From contig JALMQS010000841.1 of assembly GCA_024734495.1 (NCBI GenBank), positions 853,626-917,625 of the forward strand: 64,000 nucleotides of DNA, given 5' to 3'. Below are positions 1-11,640 of the stretch, piece after piece (position 1 is the stretch's first letter; each line of letters starts with the position of its first letter). The notes beneath the pieces were generated by a model. The model saw nothing but the letters and a program-made list of their open reading frames with translations. It did no database searches and was not told where the DNA came from. Both the position numbers and the translations under genes were made by a program. The DNA comes from Forficula auricularia. Lineage: Eukaryota; Arthropoda; Insecta; Dermaptera; Forficulidae.

Positions 1-1420
1 CGGAAAAACGTGCCTTCGTATATTGTCAGAGGAAACATTCCCACACGGTCCTTGATGATATGCAAGTTTTTCCTATACCGTACAATGCTATTGATATTTT
101 TCTGAGCATCTTCACAATTCCAAAGTAGAGCGATACTCTTATTCAAATAAACATCATTTAGAGATGCTTCTTCGTATTCTTTTATAAAATAAATTTCCTT
201 GAAATTCAATTTTATTTCTAAAAAGTTATTTTTCTTTAACATTTTACATAAATAGCGACTTTCGCAAAAGACACTCAAGTTTCGATTGGCTATCTCTTTC
301 AAACTGTTGATGGGAGGAAATTTTCCAGGGTATCGCAAGTTGGAGTATAGTTGAGACTGGAGGAGACCGGAAATGATGACCACGGATACTAGAGACACTG
401 ATCCTGTGAGGAATCTTCTTCGGGTGCTCATTCTTGTGTTGAACCAAGTTGCCGGGTAGGTCGTGAATAGTTGAAGCATATCGGCCAGAGATTTCGACAT
501 ACTCTGCTGTCTTTTGCAGATGATGTACCAGATGAGCCCACAAACCAGCCATGCACCAAAGAGAGCCAGCCAGAGAGTCCAGTGGAAGCACCAGGACAAC
601 GCCTGCCAATCCGGGTGCAATTCCCCTTTATGGACAATACCGCATACAGGTTCCATCCAATACACTGTTCTATTTCTGTTGATAAAATAAAATGGTTTAA
701 CATATATAAAAAATTCGTAAAATTGGTAATCATTTATTGTAAATTGTCTTAGATTGAATTTTGTTATCAAATCGTTATAAATGGATAAAACTGTTTTTCT
801 CTCTCTCTGCTCTTTTGACCAAATATTGACTTTGACGTTGGTAATCAATCCTATAGGCGTTCCTTGAAGATTTGGCTTTCGGTTGAAATACGATGTTCCA
901 GAAATTCGTTTAAGTTGTCTTTTATTCAGTGGCGAGAACACCCACAATTCGGACACGAGTGTCCCATTCGGGGAAGAATATTCACAGACAATCAAATTTG
1001 ATAACGTTTTCAAAATTGATGGCTTATTCTTGTCCAGATGTTTCTGACACAAATTGATACCAATTTTATCATACAAATCATAATAGAATACAATATTCTC
1101 ATATACTTGATCCTCCCATTAAAATTCGATTATATTCTCTTTTTGTAATTGATAATAATTAAATTCTCATCCTTTGTGACCAGCTTTTTACAATTAATTT
1201 CAATTTGTGTTAAATTCTTGGAAACATTTGACACAAACTGATTTATATACCGATATGGTCTCTCTTCAGAATATTGGATACAAGTCGGTAAATCTTTGTG
1301 TAAATAATTCTCGATTCCTTGCCGGATAACAAAGGAGAAATCCCTGTTGGATGAAATCGTTGATAGGATAGCCGTGAGGAGAATAGTCGACGCCATGTTG
1401 TCTACTAACCTTTTAATCAA
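1..1420 (-). pseudogene. Ionotropic-receptor-like (IR) chemoreceptor, 5' part, frame-broken, runs off the left edge
   Basis: The minus strand opens with a likely signal peptide (MASTILLTAILSTISS, Met codon 1396-1394) and reads openly to about 1134. A second frame is open from about 1120 to base 1. The two joined parts form one divergent insect ionotropic receptor: an extracellular N-terminal region, a ligand-binding S1 half, a hydrophobic M1 segment (WCFHWTLWLALFGAWLVCGL, about 575-515), a short pore region, an M3-like segment with SGLLQSQLYSNL, then the start of S2. Such receptors are ligand-gated cation channels of chemosensory neurons. The break at 1105-1140 is a stop (TAA) plus a frame change with no credible intron borders, so I call it a pseudogene or a sequence error. 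M4 and the C-terminus lie outside the window. Family assignment rests on architecture and the M3 pattern. Confidence 0.55.
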
Positions 1421-1785
1421 ATTGTATATACAAAATCAATTGAATTGTTATCGTCTGGATGACTTATGAGTATACATTTTCTAAATATGTAAGAAATTAT
1501 TTAAACTTTCGGGGTTCAAATTGCTTTAATGAGAAAGAAATTTCATCTTGCTAGGTTGAAACTTGATCGCGTACTAAATAAATAATAGAAATGTTCTGTT
1601 TAGCATTTTCTGGTTGCATGTATGGATTTGTAATACGCAATACGCTTATTAGAACTATTGATCTTATCACATTTACTCACATAAATCGTTCCTTCCCTAT
1701 TATAAGTTGCATAATATATCTACTTTGTCTTTTTACCCTATATATATATATAGATCTTCTAATTTTATTTATTTATTTATTTATT
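1421..1785. other. Intergenic, AT-rich, no gene seen
   Basis: Short AT-rich spacer between the receptor start and the LINE tail. I see no conserved coding frame. It ends in a run of ATTT units (about 1763-1786) that is the 3' tail of the LINE on the minus strand. Confidence 0.6.
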
Positions 1786-3690
1786 TAGCTGTTTAGCTAG
1801 TTTTACGGACAAGATGTCCAATATAGAAAAAGAAACATATACAGGATACAATATTAAAACAATATGGATATAATAAAATAACAGATGGGTATCAGAGAGA
1901 AAAACAAACTTATTACACTGAAGTGGTTTTTACAATGTGGCTGATGGTTTTAAGATGATTTTTTTGAGTTGGTGAGGAGTTGTGCTGGAAAGGTCAAGAT
2001 TGGTCGAGTGTTTATTTGCTAGTGTTTGAATTCTGTCAATGGCGTTGGTTTTACCGAAGTTAGTCGAGTGATGTGGAACTACAAACATATCTTGGGATCT
2101 CGTGCTATGTGATGGGATTCTAAAATTTAGCGTAGATAGAATTTTTGGACACACGATTTTCCCGGAAATAAGTTTAAGCAGGAAGGAAATGTCATTGTAA
2201 TCACGTCGTTGTTCCAGTGTGTTGAGTTTCAGGTGTGAAATTAGATAGTCATAATTATGATTATCTATACTTATGCCTAGTTTATAATTAACCGTCCTCA
2301 AAAATTTATGCTGGACTCTTTCTAAGGATGCCTTATGTATCTCATAGTAGGGGTTCCATATTACACTGCAGTATTCAAGTTTACTTCTCAGGAGAGCAGC
2401 GAACAAGAATTTGAGTGCATCTATGTTTCGAAAGGATGAGGTTATCCGCGTGATGAAACCCAAGGTTTTACGAGCTTTACTAACAATGTTATTTATGTGT
2501 GGGACGAATGTCAATTTAGTATCGAAGATCACACCCAAGTCCCTAATATTATCAACACTTAGTAATTTGTGGTTATCTATTGAATATGTAAATTTTAACA
2601 AATTTGTTGCCCTGGAGAAGTTTATGAATTTACACTTGGTTTCGTTAAGTTTGAGACCATTATCAGTGCACCAGGCATTGAAATTATTCAAATTTAATTG
2701 TAGAGTTTGACAATCATTTATAGAATGAATAACTTTAAACATTTTCAAGTCATCAGCCAGGAGGAGGACATTCACATCATTAAAGACAGTCAAAACATCG
2801 TTGAAGAATATTAGAAAAAGCAATGGCCCTAAATGAGATCCTTGAGGAACTCCTGAGTGAGCGACAAATTCATGGGAGAGATTATTTCGAATTTTGACAG
2901 TACATTTTCTATTCATCAGATAACCGGAAAGCCAGAGATGTAGAGTTCCCTCTACCCCGAGGAGATTTAGTTTCTGGAGAAGTAGATTGTGGTTGACTGT
3001 GTCGAATGCTTTGCTGAGATCCGTATAGATAGAGTCAACCTGTAATTTTTGTTCAAGGTAGGTATTGAGAAAATGTTCGTATGTAATTAGATTTGTGAGA
3101 GTTGATTGTCCCTGGGTGAAGCCATGCTGTTCCGTGTGAATTATATTTTTAAAGAGTGGAGTTAATTTATTGGTTATTAAACTATCGAGGATTTTGGGTA
3201 TTGAGGATAGTGTTGATATGGGACGGTAATTAGTTATATTAGATTTATCACCGTCTTTGTAAATGGGAGTTATGAAAGATGTTTTCCATTTCAATGGAAA
3301 TTCACCGATGTTCAATGAATGATTGAAGAGGTTGAGTAAGGGATTCAGAAGATTTTTGGCACAGTTTTTGAGAAAAATAGGGGGATACCATCGGGTCCGC
3401 CGCTCTTGTTTGGGTCTAGGGAGTCTAGTTTTTTCATGAGTTCAGTGGACGTTATGGAGAGTTGAGATATGTTGATGGTGGAAGTATTTTGTAGGATTCT
3501 GGTCTTGCAAGGTAATTTGGAGTAGACACTTGAAAAATATTGTGCGAAGAGATTGCATGTTTCCTTTGGAGTATTCGCAGTTAGATCGTTAAAAAGGGAT
3601 AGTGTTCTTAGGTGTCTAATGAAATATTTAGCGATATACATATAAATTTTGTTAAGCGAGAATGTGTAGGTACGTTCTAGGTAAAACATA
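1786..3690 (-). mobile_element. Non-LTR retrotransposon (Jockey/CR1-like), 5'-truncated, with reverse transcriptase
   Basis: Minus-strand LINE fragment. The reverse transcriptase reads 3315-1930 (461 codons) and continues upstream in another frame at 3689-3345 (NKSGGPDGIP motif); one frame break lies near 3330-3345. RT motifs in order: LITNKLTPLF, EQHGFTQGQST, YTDLSKAFDTVNHNLLL, GVPQGSHLGPLLFLIFFNDV and the catalytic box LLADDLK in place of YADD. A thumb region follows (LGVIFDTKLTF, LRSKLEYCSVIWNPYY). The element lacks its endonuclease and ORF1. The simple-repeat tail (AAAT units at 1763-1786) marks the 3' end. It copied itself by target-primed reverse transcription and is now dead. Confidence 0.85.
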
Positions 3691-3724
3691 TTGAAATAAA
3701 ATAAAGAATATTTAAGAAAAATTA

Positions 3725-4070
3725 TCTACTCTTATTAAACGAGCAAAAATTGTTTATATATATATATTTATTTGTATATATATTTGTATCTTAGTTCTGT
3801 TTTGAAAACGGCTCTACCGATTTTGATAAAACAAAATCTATTAACAAGTTTTCAGGATGAGAAAACGATCTGGCTAGGTCTGGACCTCGACAAAATTCAT
3901 CTTAATTGATATTTTCTTAATTAAAGTAATTATTGATAGATGAAAAACTCAATAAAAAAGTTTATTTACATTTTTTCAATTATCTTTTATTTTTAATTGG
4001 TTTTTTAATTTTAAAACCCACTAATAGGTTATATCAAATATTAATATATTATATTAAAATTAGGAATTTT
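3725..4070 (+). mobile_element. Helitron/Helentron-like repeat, 5' terminus
   Basis: Begins TCTACTCTTATTAAAC and runs into an AT-repeat, then AAACGGCTCTACCGATTTTG. The same order recurs at 59615, 61690, 63303 (plus strand) and on the minus strand ending near 57238 and 23390. A TC start followed by this block is common in insect Helitron-related elements. I see no helicase gene and no clear CTRR end, so the class is inferred. Confidence 0.4.
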
Positions 4071-4099
4071 TTGTTTGTTTCTAATTAACAGGTGTCTAA

Positions 4100-4800
4100 A
4101 TCATAACATTACAGGTGTGTTTACAAAGTATGTACAAAAAAAGAACAAACGAGACAGGAATGCATCAAAATTAACCAAGAAAACCTAGAAGGAGTTAAGG
4201 AATTCCGCTACCTAGGAAGTAAAATAACATGGGATGGGAGGAGCAAAAACGAAATTAAATCAAGAATTGCCCAAGCAAAAATGGGGTTTAATTCAAAAAC
4301 AAAAACTACTATGCTCCTCCTCAATCAGCTTAGCAAACAGGAAGTTGCTATTGAAGACATATGTATGGAGCATAGCCATGTACGGGTGTGAAACCTGGAC
4401 AATTGGAAAAGCGGAGAGAAAGAGATTGGAGGCTTTCGAAATGTGGTGCTACAGAAGAATGATGAATATCAAATGGATGGATAAAATCACAAATGAAGAA
4501 GTTCTTGGAAAAATCGGAGAAAGAAGAACCTTGTGGAAGAGTCTGAAGAAGAGAAGAGGTCAGATGATGGGGCACACACTGAGACATGGGGGACTGCTTA
4601 GGGATATCTTGAGGGGGAGGTGGGAAAGAAAAGGGGAAGGGGAAGACCCAGATTAGAATATTTCAACCAAATAATTGGGGATATGGGATGCCAGACATTT
4701 AGAGAGGTTAAACAGCTGGCGGAGGACAGAGTCGAGTGGAGACGGATTGTTGCATCAAACCAGTCTTAGGACTGTATACTCAATGATGATGGATTACAAA
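4100..4800 (+). mobile_element. LINE fragment: C-terminal part of a reverse transcriptase (I/RTE-like)
   Basis: Plus strand. Reading in three frames gives the familiar 3' end of an insect LINE polymerase: YLGSKITWDGRSKNEIKSRI, then LKTYVWSIAMYGCETWTIGK, RRMMNIKWMDKITNEEVL and MMGHTLRHGGLLRDIL, ending near 4656 with RGRP(R)LEYFNQIIGDMG beyond a frame break. Frame changes at about 4250-4320 and 4640 show that it is dead. The 3' end lies near 4795 (ATTACAAATAAAG). Confidence 0.8.
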
Positions 4801-5009
4801 TAAAGTGGTTGAAGTGGCTTTTTTTTATATAACTTTGAAACAAATATTATTTAATTTTATGTTTTTATTTCAGATCCTATACGATTATTTTTTTTTATTA
4901 TTATTTTCCTATTTATTTTTTTATAATGTTTATCAATATGAACGAATGTGGGCAAATTGGTGTACGAGTAAACAAATATACACATAATATATGGACCATT
5001 AGAAAGCTA

Positions 5010-5165
5010 GAAATGCAAAAACTGGGTGGGGGGTGGGGTGGATATGGGAGGTGGGGTACAGTTGTGGGGGATCCGGGGGTGGGAGACGCGGTTGGGGTGG
5101 GGTTGGGCGAAGTGGGGGTGTAGTGGTGGGGGTCAGGGGTTACCGTGCATCGCTCGGTGCCTCCA
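5010..5165 (+). repeat. G-rich tract (quadruplex-prone) with a CGAGCGATGCTCGG-type hairpin at its end
   Basis: About 130 bases of GGGGTGGG-like sequence in an AT-rich setting, ending in the hairpin TACCGTGCATCGCTCGGTGC and CTCCAGGTAC. The reverse complement of the same family lies at 22575-22880, and the hairpin alone recurs at 55091-55125. It has a long open frame only because stops are rare in G-rich DNA. Confidence 0.6.
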
Positions 5166-5629
5166 GGTACTATTTACTATATATATTATACCGAGTGAGT
5201 TTTTTATCTTGAGACTGTCTTATAACTCAAAAACAGTGCATTATATGAATAAAAGTTTATTTATATCGAAGTGGATAGTTGATAGATTTGCGACCTAGAA
5301 CAAGCTTTTAAGGGTATTTTGAGGTCAAATTCTGTTTTTTAAATAGAACCCTATATTTTTTGTTATGTCTAGTTAATCTACAAAAAAAAAACTGTACAAC
5401 TTTCATTAGAACTATTTTTTTATACGACATCAAATAAACAAAATACATGAATCAATTAGATCTCAAAAAATCTTAATAATTATTTTTAACAATTATTTAA
5501 TTTAATTATCAAATAATAATGATTAAATAATTAATTATTAAATAAATAATTTTCCAAATTGAAGGGTTGTTTTTGTCACAAATATAATAAAACAATAATT
5601 TCAATAACTTTTTGATTTATTTAATTGAT

Positions 5630-5677
5630 AAACTATACAGTTTCGGTCACCACTGGTTGACCATCCTCAGTAGTTCC
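5630..5677 (-). ncRNA. Hammerhead-ribozyme-like motif (HH-a)
   Basis: Minus strand: CTGAGGA box at 5670-5664, one unpaired T, helix II GGTCA/TGACC, GAAA at 5644-5641, a very short helix III, a predicted GUA cleavage triplet, and helix I AACTA/TAGTT (5675-5671 with 5635-5631). Both helices pair perfectly. The extra base after the box departs from the textbook core. Confidence 0.5.
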
Positions 5678-5774
5678 AAAATTGAAATGAAACATTTTAT
5701 TTACATTTTTTTCTTTTTATAGAGAATTATATAACACAATAAAATATACAATAGTTTGAAATCATACATACATC

Positions 5775-6370
5775 TCATTCAATTATATCTCAACAAAAAC
5801 ACTTGTGTAAAAAAAGGCCAAGTTCGATTAATAAAATCCGTTTGCCAAAAAAAGTAGTGAGATCTAATGTGCTGCCAAGTTCAACATCATCAATTTATTA
5901 AATGAGTCGAGAATATATTAGTAACTTCAATTAAAACGCATGTTTTTCATTTCACATGTCCCTCTATATTTTTTATTGATTTCACATTTTTAGTTGAAAT
6001 TATTTTCCTAAAACTTGGCTTTTACGCATTAAATTATTATTATTATTGTTTGATAGGGCCTCCACCACTCCCCTCTTATTAAGATCCCATGATATGGTAA
6101 CTAGTAATTCGTGACATACATAATAATGCGTAAAAGCCAAGTTTTATGAAAATAATTTCAACTAAAAATGTGAAATCAATAAAAAATATAGATGGACATG
6201 TGAAATGAAAAACATGCGTTTTAATTGAAGTTACTAATATATTCTCGACTCATTTAATAAATTGATGATGTTGAACTTGGCAGCACATTAGATCTCACTA
6301 CTTTTTTTGGCAAACGGATTTTATTAATCGAACTTGGCCTTTTTTTTACACAAGTGTTTTTGTTGAGATT
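5775..6370. repeat. Long palindrome
   Basis: About 5800-6055 and 6082-6365 are near-perfect inverted copies around a spacer at about 6060-6110. For example, AAGGCCAAGTTCGATTAATA near 5813 returns as its complement near 6340. It is a hairpin-type non-autonomous element; no gene inside. Confidence 0.75.
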
Positions 6371-6689
6371 TCACTTCTTTTTGTAAGCTGGATTTATACT
6401 ATAAATTTAACCCCTTCATTTCGGGCCCAGAAGAAGGAAAAGTTTCGATTTTTCAATTTCGTCCTTTATTAATGTGTCAAGCTTTACCAGTATGCCAAAT
6501 TTCAGCATTCTAGGTTCATTGAATTTTTAGTTTATGTTAATTAAGCCTATAATTTTCAACCCTTCATTTTAGGTCCTGAAGAAGGGAAAGTTTCTATTTT
6601 TGGATTTTTCCCATTAATTGTACCCCAAACTCTACCTGCCTGCCAAATTTCAGCATTCTAGGGTTAGCGGAAGTACTCTAGAATTTTGA

Positions 6690-6735
6690 TGAGTGAGTGA
6701 GTGAGTGAGTCAGTCAGTCAGTGAGTGAGTGAGTG
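6690..6735. repeat. GAGT/CAGT tetranucleotide microsatellite
   Basis: About 11 tandem tetranucleotides (GAGT, then CAGT, then GAGT). Confidence 0.9.
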
Positions 6736-7097
6736 ACGAAAAAGCCTATCTTTGGCTTCTTGTAACTTGGATGGTATAAACAGTAGAAATATGAAATTTT
6801 GTAATTTAGTTAAGCTTATGGACCAGTATTCTGGGAAAAAATTTCAGCCATGTAGAGGTTTCCATTACGAAGTTACAGAGGCGTCAAAATGGCCTGAGTT
6901 GTTTCCTATAAAGGGTAGTCTGGCAGTGCACACATCCCCGCTCGAATCGAACTTGGCTGGGGCACTGCCCCCCGTGCCCCCAGATTTGTGACAAAAACAA
7001 CCCTTCAATTTAATAAGAAAATTTAAATCAAGTCACTTAAGTTCTGGAAGAATTTTTAATAAATAAATAATTTCATAATAATTAATAATTTAATAGA

Positions 7098-7200
7098 GGG
7101 GTCGGTAGTGCAATCGGGTAAATCACCAACTTTTCTAATCCGATTAGGAGAACATCAACCTAGACTTCATCAGTTCGATCTCAGCAAGAAGCAAAGTGAA
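7098..7200 (+). ncRNA. tRNA-like head with pol III boxes (possible SINE head)
   Basis: Box A-like TAGTGCAATCGG at 7106-7117 and box B-like AGTTCGATCTC at 7172-7182, about 65 bases apart as in a tRNA. It lies directly 5' of a LINE endonuclease start, so it could be a SINE or a chimeric 5' end. No cloverleaf can be drawn with confidence. Confidence 0.35.
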
Positions 7201-7555
7201 TTTATTTGAAAAATAATAAATAACCGGCCCCTCGGCTCCAGAAACTGACAATCTTTGGTTCTACAAAACCTCGCGCATGCGCAGGACAAAATTTCGTAAC
7301 AAGCAACCATGAATCGTGAGAGGCAAAAACAACATTACCCCAGGTGGTAACCAATCCACCCACCCTCGAGTGGCAACCGGGCATTCAGATTCTGGGGGAT
7401 CCGGACCATCACGAAGTCAAGGAAGAAACAATGGAAGAATAACACCAAAAATCCATACATACCTGGGCACCTTTAACATCAATACACTCATCCGGCCAGG
7501 AAAAATTACACGTTCCGGAAAAAGATAGAGGCGTGGAAGGTCCAACCAGAAAGAA
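7200..7555 (+). mobile_element. LINE 5' fragment: start of an AP-endonuclease domain
   Basis: Plus-strand frame with KIHTYLGTFNINTLIRPGKI (7448-7510 area), the usual first strand of LINE APE endonucleases (GTFNVNTL...RPGK), followed after a frame break by KIEAWK. It stops abruptly near 7555, so only the 5' edge was kept. Confidence 0.6.
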
Positions 7556-8099
7556 ACATCAAGCTTTGCGTGATCCCAAGGGTCCAAACGCAACAAATAA
7601 TAATAATAATTTAATAATTTTTTGACACTGTTCTGAGACAATCCAGAGTGTATGAGTGTATCGCAAGTCTCCTGGATGAATTCCAGTTCCAATTTCTTTA
7701 TTTTGGCCTGTTCCAGTTTCTTCATAGGTTTTACATTTTCTGTTTTTTTTTTTTTTTTTTTTTTTAACATATTTTACAACACAATAAAATGAAGCTTGTG
7801 AGGGTGTATTCCTATCAGGAAAACGCTCGGTATCCATTTCAATGGCAGCCCCATAACACTTCTTCCACTATCACCGCATAAATTAAGACGCATTTTAATA
7901 CTGTCTTTAACAAAAAAATGCTCCATTTTTATTATGGTAATACAATATTACTATCTACTGGATTGAGACGAGAAATAAACTTTTTAAACTCAATAATTTT
8001 AACTAGTTTTATTAAGTAGAAAATAATCTCCTAAATTTGAGTATAACGAAGTTTTAATATCATTATAAACACTTATTTTCATTGTTGTGACTTTTCGAT
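7556..8099. other. Interior of family F element, no gene
   Basis: Contains the block TGACACTGTTCTGAGACAAT (7621) and CTGGATGAATTCCAGTTCCA (7671), which recurs near 36715 and 44115 inside other family F copies, plus a poly-T run at 7744-7765. Open frames here are by-products of repeats. Confidence 0.55.
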
Positions 8100-9288
8100 T
8101 TAATGATTATTTATTTAATAATTAATTATTTGATCATTATTATTTGATAATTAAATTAAATAATTGTTAAAAATAATTATTAAGATTTTTTGAGATCTAA
8201 TTGATTCATATATTTTGTTTATTTGATGTCGTATAAAAAATAGTTCTTATGAAAGTTGTTCAGTTTTTTTTTGTAGATTAAGTAGACGTAGAGTAAAATA
8301 CAGGTTTCTATTTAAAAAACATAACTTGACCTTAAAATACCATTGAAAGCTTATTCTACGTCGACAAACAATAGCGTAGTTTAGTTTCCCCCTTGATATA
8401 AATAAACTTTTATTTGAAACTTTTTTCATATAATGCACTGTTTTTGAGTTATAAGACAGTCTTATATCAGTTTAAAAAAACTAAAAAACACGCTAATCCA
8501 TTAAAAAGTACATATTAATGTAATAAACAAAACGCGTGGGCCGGAGAAGCATGTACTTTTAATTAATTTCGACCAAGTGCCCCAGGCCAAAATTTTTAAA
8601 ATATATACAATAATAATATTATTTTTACTTTACCATACAGGGTATGGTCAAGTATTGTAATCGTGCATGAAAAAAGTGTTTTTTCCTTCTTTTTCTAAAT
8701 ATCTCAAAAACGGCTGAAACTATTTTGATGAAAAAATTGAGCGAAACCATGGCATTTCGCTCTACAAAAAAGCTCTTATAAGTAGAACATCGAAAAAATA
8801 ATATTTTTCGAGATAATAATTGTTTTGTCAAAATGTCTGATAGTCTGGTTGTTAGTTAGTCTGTGCGTAAGCTACCAAATTTTGTGGATGAGCTAGCTCA
8901 AAAACTAGTGTGAATATCGAAACCAAATTTCACACGTAGTTTTGGTCCATTGAGATTAAGAGCTGATTAGATTTTGGTGCATATCAACCCATAATTAAGG
9001 GGGGTCGAGGGGGGGGGGGTTAAAAATTAAAAATCTAGGCCATTTGAGCAAACTCAACCAAATTTTTTATTCATAATCAGTGGAACCCCAGAAGTCTAAA
9101 AATGCAAAAACTAACCACCCAAAAATGGGGGGTCATAAGGGTCAAAAAATGAAGGTACCGCGACATTTCAGCCCCCGACAAAATATCCCAAGGACAAAAT
9201 ATCCCCCGACATAATATCTTCTGACAAAATATAACCCAGTATAAGGGAGAATACAAAAGAGATTAAGTGAGAAGCTTATAATTATATA

Positions 9289-10197
9289 GGGTGTTTTTTT
9301 TAGAGGTATAGAACTTCGAATTAATATAAAACACAAGAAAATCGTTTTAATGTCCATCAATTTGGCTTTATTGGAAGGATAATTTTATGCCATTAATGTT
9401 TAAATATGATTTCGGCATGTGGCCGCCGCGGCTGGCTCGAATAAATCCAATTCTACAGGTCCAATTTTCAACCACTTTTTCGAGCATATGGGGCCGTATG
9501 TTGGCAATAACGCCACGAATGTTGGCTTCCAAGTCCCCTAACGTTTCTGGTTTGTTGGCGTAGACGAGCGACTTCACATATCCCCAAAGAAAATAATCCA
9601 ATGGTGTCAAATCACACGATCTTGGTGGCCAATTGACAGGTCCATTCCGCGAAATTATGCGCTCATCGAATGTGACGTGCGCTGTGTGGCATGTAGCGCC
9701 GTCTTGTTGGAACCACAACTCATGCACATTCATGCCATCCAATTCGGGAACAAAATAGTCGGTTATCATGGCTTTATACGGGTCTCCATTAACGGTAACT
9801 GACTCTCCAGCATTATCTTCGGAAGAAGTATGGCCCAATGACTCCACCAGCCCATAGAGCACACCAAACAGTCCAGCTTTTGTGGATGTAATGGCGTCTC
9901 GATGGTCTCATGTGGATTATTTTCAACTCCAAATGCGGCAATTTTGCTTGTTGATCGTAGCCATTCAACCAAAAATGAGCCTCATCACTGAACATAAGTT
10001 CTGCTCGAAAAAGTGGTTGAAAATTGGACCTGTAGAATTGATTTATTCTGAGCCAGCCGCGGCGGCCTACATGCCCGAAATCATATTTAAACATTAATGG
10101 CATAAAATTATCCTTCCAATAAAGCCAAATTGATGGACATTAAAACGATTTTCTTGTGTTTTATTTCAATTCGAAGTTCTATAATTAAAAAACACCC
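9289..10197 (-). mobile_element. Tc1/mariner-type element with 194-bp TIRs, N-terminal half replaced by an inverted copy of its own 3' end
   Basis: Begins GGGTGTTTTTTTT and ends AAAAAACACCC. The two ends are inverted copies over about 9289-9483 and 10004-10197. Because the left end includes the transposase 3' coding region, its last ~38 codons are repeated, inverted, where the N-terminal half should be. Only the catalytic half survives, so it is a dead, hairpin-forming derivative. Confidence 0.8.
9368..10005 (-). pseudogene. Tc1/mariner-like transposase, catalytic half
   Basis: Minus strand. Two adjoining frames give the DDE core of an insect Tc/mariner (IS630 superfamily) transposase: FSDEAHFWLNGY (first D, about 9990-9960), a frame break, TVWCALWAGGVIGPYFF, then ELWFQQDGATCHTAH (second D), NGPVNWPPRSCDLTPLDYFL (third acidic position) and LWGYVKSLVYANKPETL, with stop at 9368. 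The DNA-binding N-terminus is absent. At least two frame breaks (about 9850 and 9930). Confidence 0.8.
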
Positions 10198-10199
10198 AT

Positions 10200-10500
10200 T
10201 AGTTATCTCACGATGATTGGGTGTTCGGTTTTCAATGTGTGTTTGATTAGGAAAAAGGAGCCCGGACGGCTGGTTCGGTTTTTATTCTATGTTTGATTAG
10301 GAAAAAATGGGAGCCCCAAACACACCCCGCCAGGACTAAACTTTCGGAGGTTCGGTTAATATATATTCAGTTCGGCTCGCCAGCCGAACAGTCTAAAAAC
10401 CAGCCCGAAAATGAGCTATACGAACCCAACCGAGCCGAACTGAATATATATTAACTGAACCGGAGTCGATTTGCATTACTCATAAGATTCACGAGGGGAA
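10200..10500. repeat. Repeat with GGTTCGGTT blocks and an internal palindrome
   Basis: AGGTTCGGTTAATATATATT near 10350 is repeated as its complement near 10440-10465. Related sequence lies at 29040-29270 and 47150-47300. No coding frame. Confidence 0.5.
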
Positions 10501-10789
10501 GGGTTATTTTGTCATGAGATATTTTGTCCTTGGGATATTTTGTCGGGGGCTGAAATGTCGCGGAATCAAAAATGAAAATCTTGCCCATTTGACCAAACTC
10601 AACCAAATTTTGTATACATAATCAGTGGGACCCCAGAAGTCTAAAAATGCAAAAACTTACAGTCCAAAATGGGGGGAGGGGGGTAGAGTCAACAAAATGA
10701 AAATCTTGCCCATTTACCAAACTCAACCAAATTTTGTATACATAATCATTGGGACCCCAGAAGTATAAAAATGCAAAAACTAACTCCCC

Positions 10790-11245
10790 CTACATGATTA
10801 TAAATAATTTTAGGGGCCAGGTTGCATGGTAAAGTTCAGTGGATGGCCACATCAGAACACGTCAGATTATTAATTCAAGTTAAAAGATCAGAATTAAATA
10901 TAATAAAATTGAAATAAATTTTAATTGAGAAGTGATGGAAAGGCAGCCCAAGGATAGTGGAAAAACATTTCTTTTAAATTTTTATATGAATTTTTTTTTT
11001 TTTTACCTCACTTAAAAACCAACTATTTTATTCTGGCTGCAAATAAAAATCGATCTTTGTACTTGAATTAAAAATAAATATTATTAATATATATTTAAAA
11101 AAAAATTTCAATAGAATTTATTTTAAGACTGTATTAAAATGAAAAATAAGCTGACGTGTTCTGATGTGGCCATCCACTTGACTTTACCATACAACCTGGC
11201 CCCTCACTTACATTAATATTTAATAAAATTATTTATAATCATGCA
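10790..11245. mobile_element. Hairpin MITE with ~90-bp arms
   Basis: CATGATTATAAATAATTTTA at the left returns as its complement at 11223-11242, and GTGGATGGCCACATCAGAAC near 10840 returns near 11160. The middle is AT-rich without a gene. It sits inside one minisatellite unit of foldback 3. Confidence 0.7.
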
Positions 11246-11640
11246 GGGGAGAGGGGGTTAGTTTTTGCATTTTTAGACTCCTAGGGGTCCACTGATTATG
11301 TATACAAAATTTGGTTGTGTTTGGTAAAAGGCCAAGATTTTTAATTTTTGACCCTCCACCCCTCCTCCACCCATTTTGGGCGGTTAGTTTTTGCATTTTT
11401 AGACTTCTGGGGTCCACTGATTATGTATACAAAATTTGGTTGAGTCTTGTAAATGGCCAAGATTTTCATTTTTTGACCCTCCACCCCTCCTCCACCCATT
11501 TTGGGCGGTTAGTTTTTGCATTTTTAGACTTCTGGGGGTCCACTGATTATGTATACAAAATTTGGTTGAGTTTGCTCAAACGACCTAGATTTTTAATTTT
11601 TAACCCCCCCCCCCCCTCCTCGACCCCCTTAATTTTGGGT
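11230..11640 (+). repeat. ~105-bp minisatellite, three or more units (inverted units at 9005-9150 and 10560-10800)
   Basis: Each unit contains TTAGTTTTTGCATTTTTAGA, GGTCCACTGATTATGTATAC and AAAATTTGGTTGAG. Units start near 11258, 11385 and 11508. Inverted units lie in the other arm. Long open frames on both strands here are repeat shadows. Confidence 0.75.

Larger units (their letters stand above)
5560..7012. mobile_element. TIR element nested in foldback 1
   Basis: Ends in the inverted repeat TTGAAGGGTTGTTTTTGTCAC (left near 5562, right complement ending near 7010). Inside are a hammerhead-like motif (5630-5677, minus), a long palindrome (5775-6370), a GAGT microsatellite (6690-6735) and a G+C-richer stretch (6890-6990). 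The latter two show no gene that I recognise. Confidence 0.55.
5183..8472. mobile_element. Large foldback element 1 (family F), heavily nested
   Basis: Arms at 5183-5553 and 8100-8472 are inverted copies (GAGTTTTTTATCTTGAGAC at the left; its complement near 8450). Family F recurs at 26900-27460, 36396-38025, 43970-44605 and 49628-50993. The outer motif is ATACCGGGTGAGTTTTT. No transposase is present. It has been entered by the element at 5560-7012. Confidence 0.65.
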
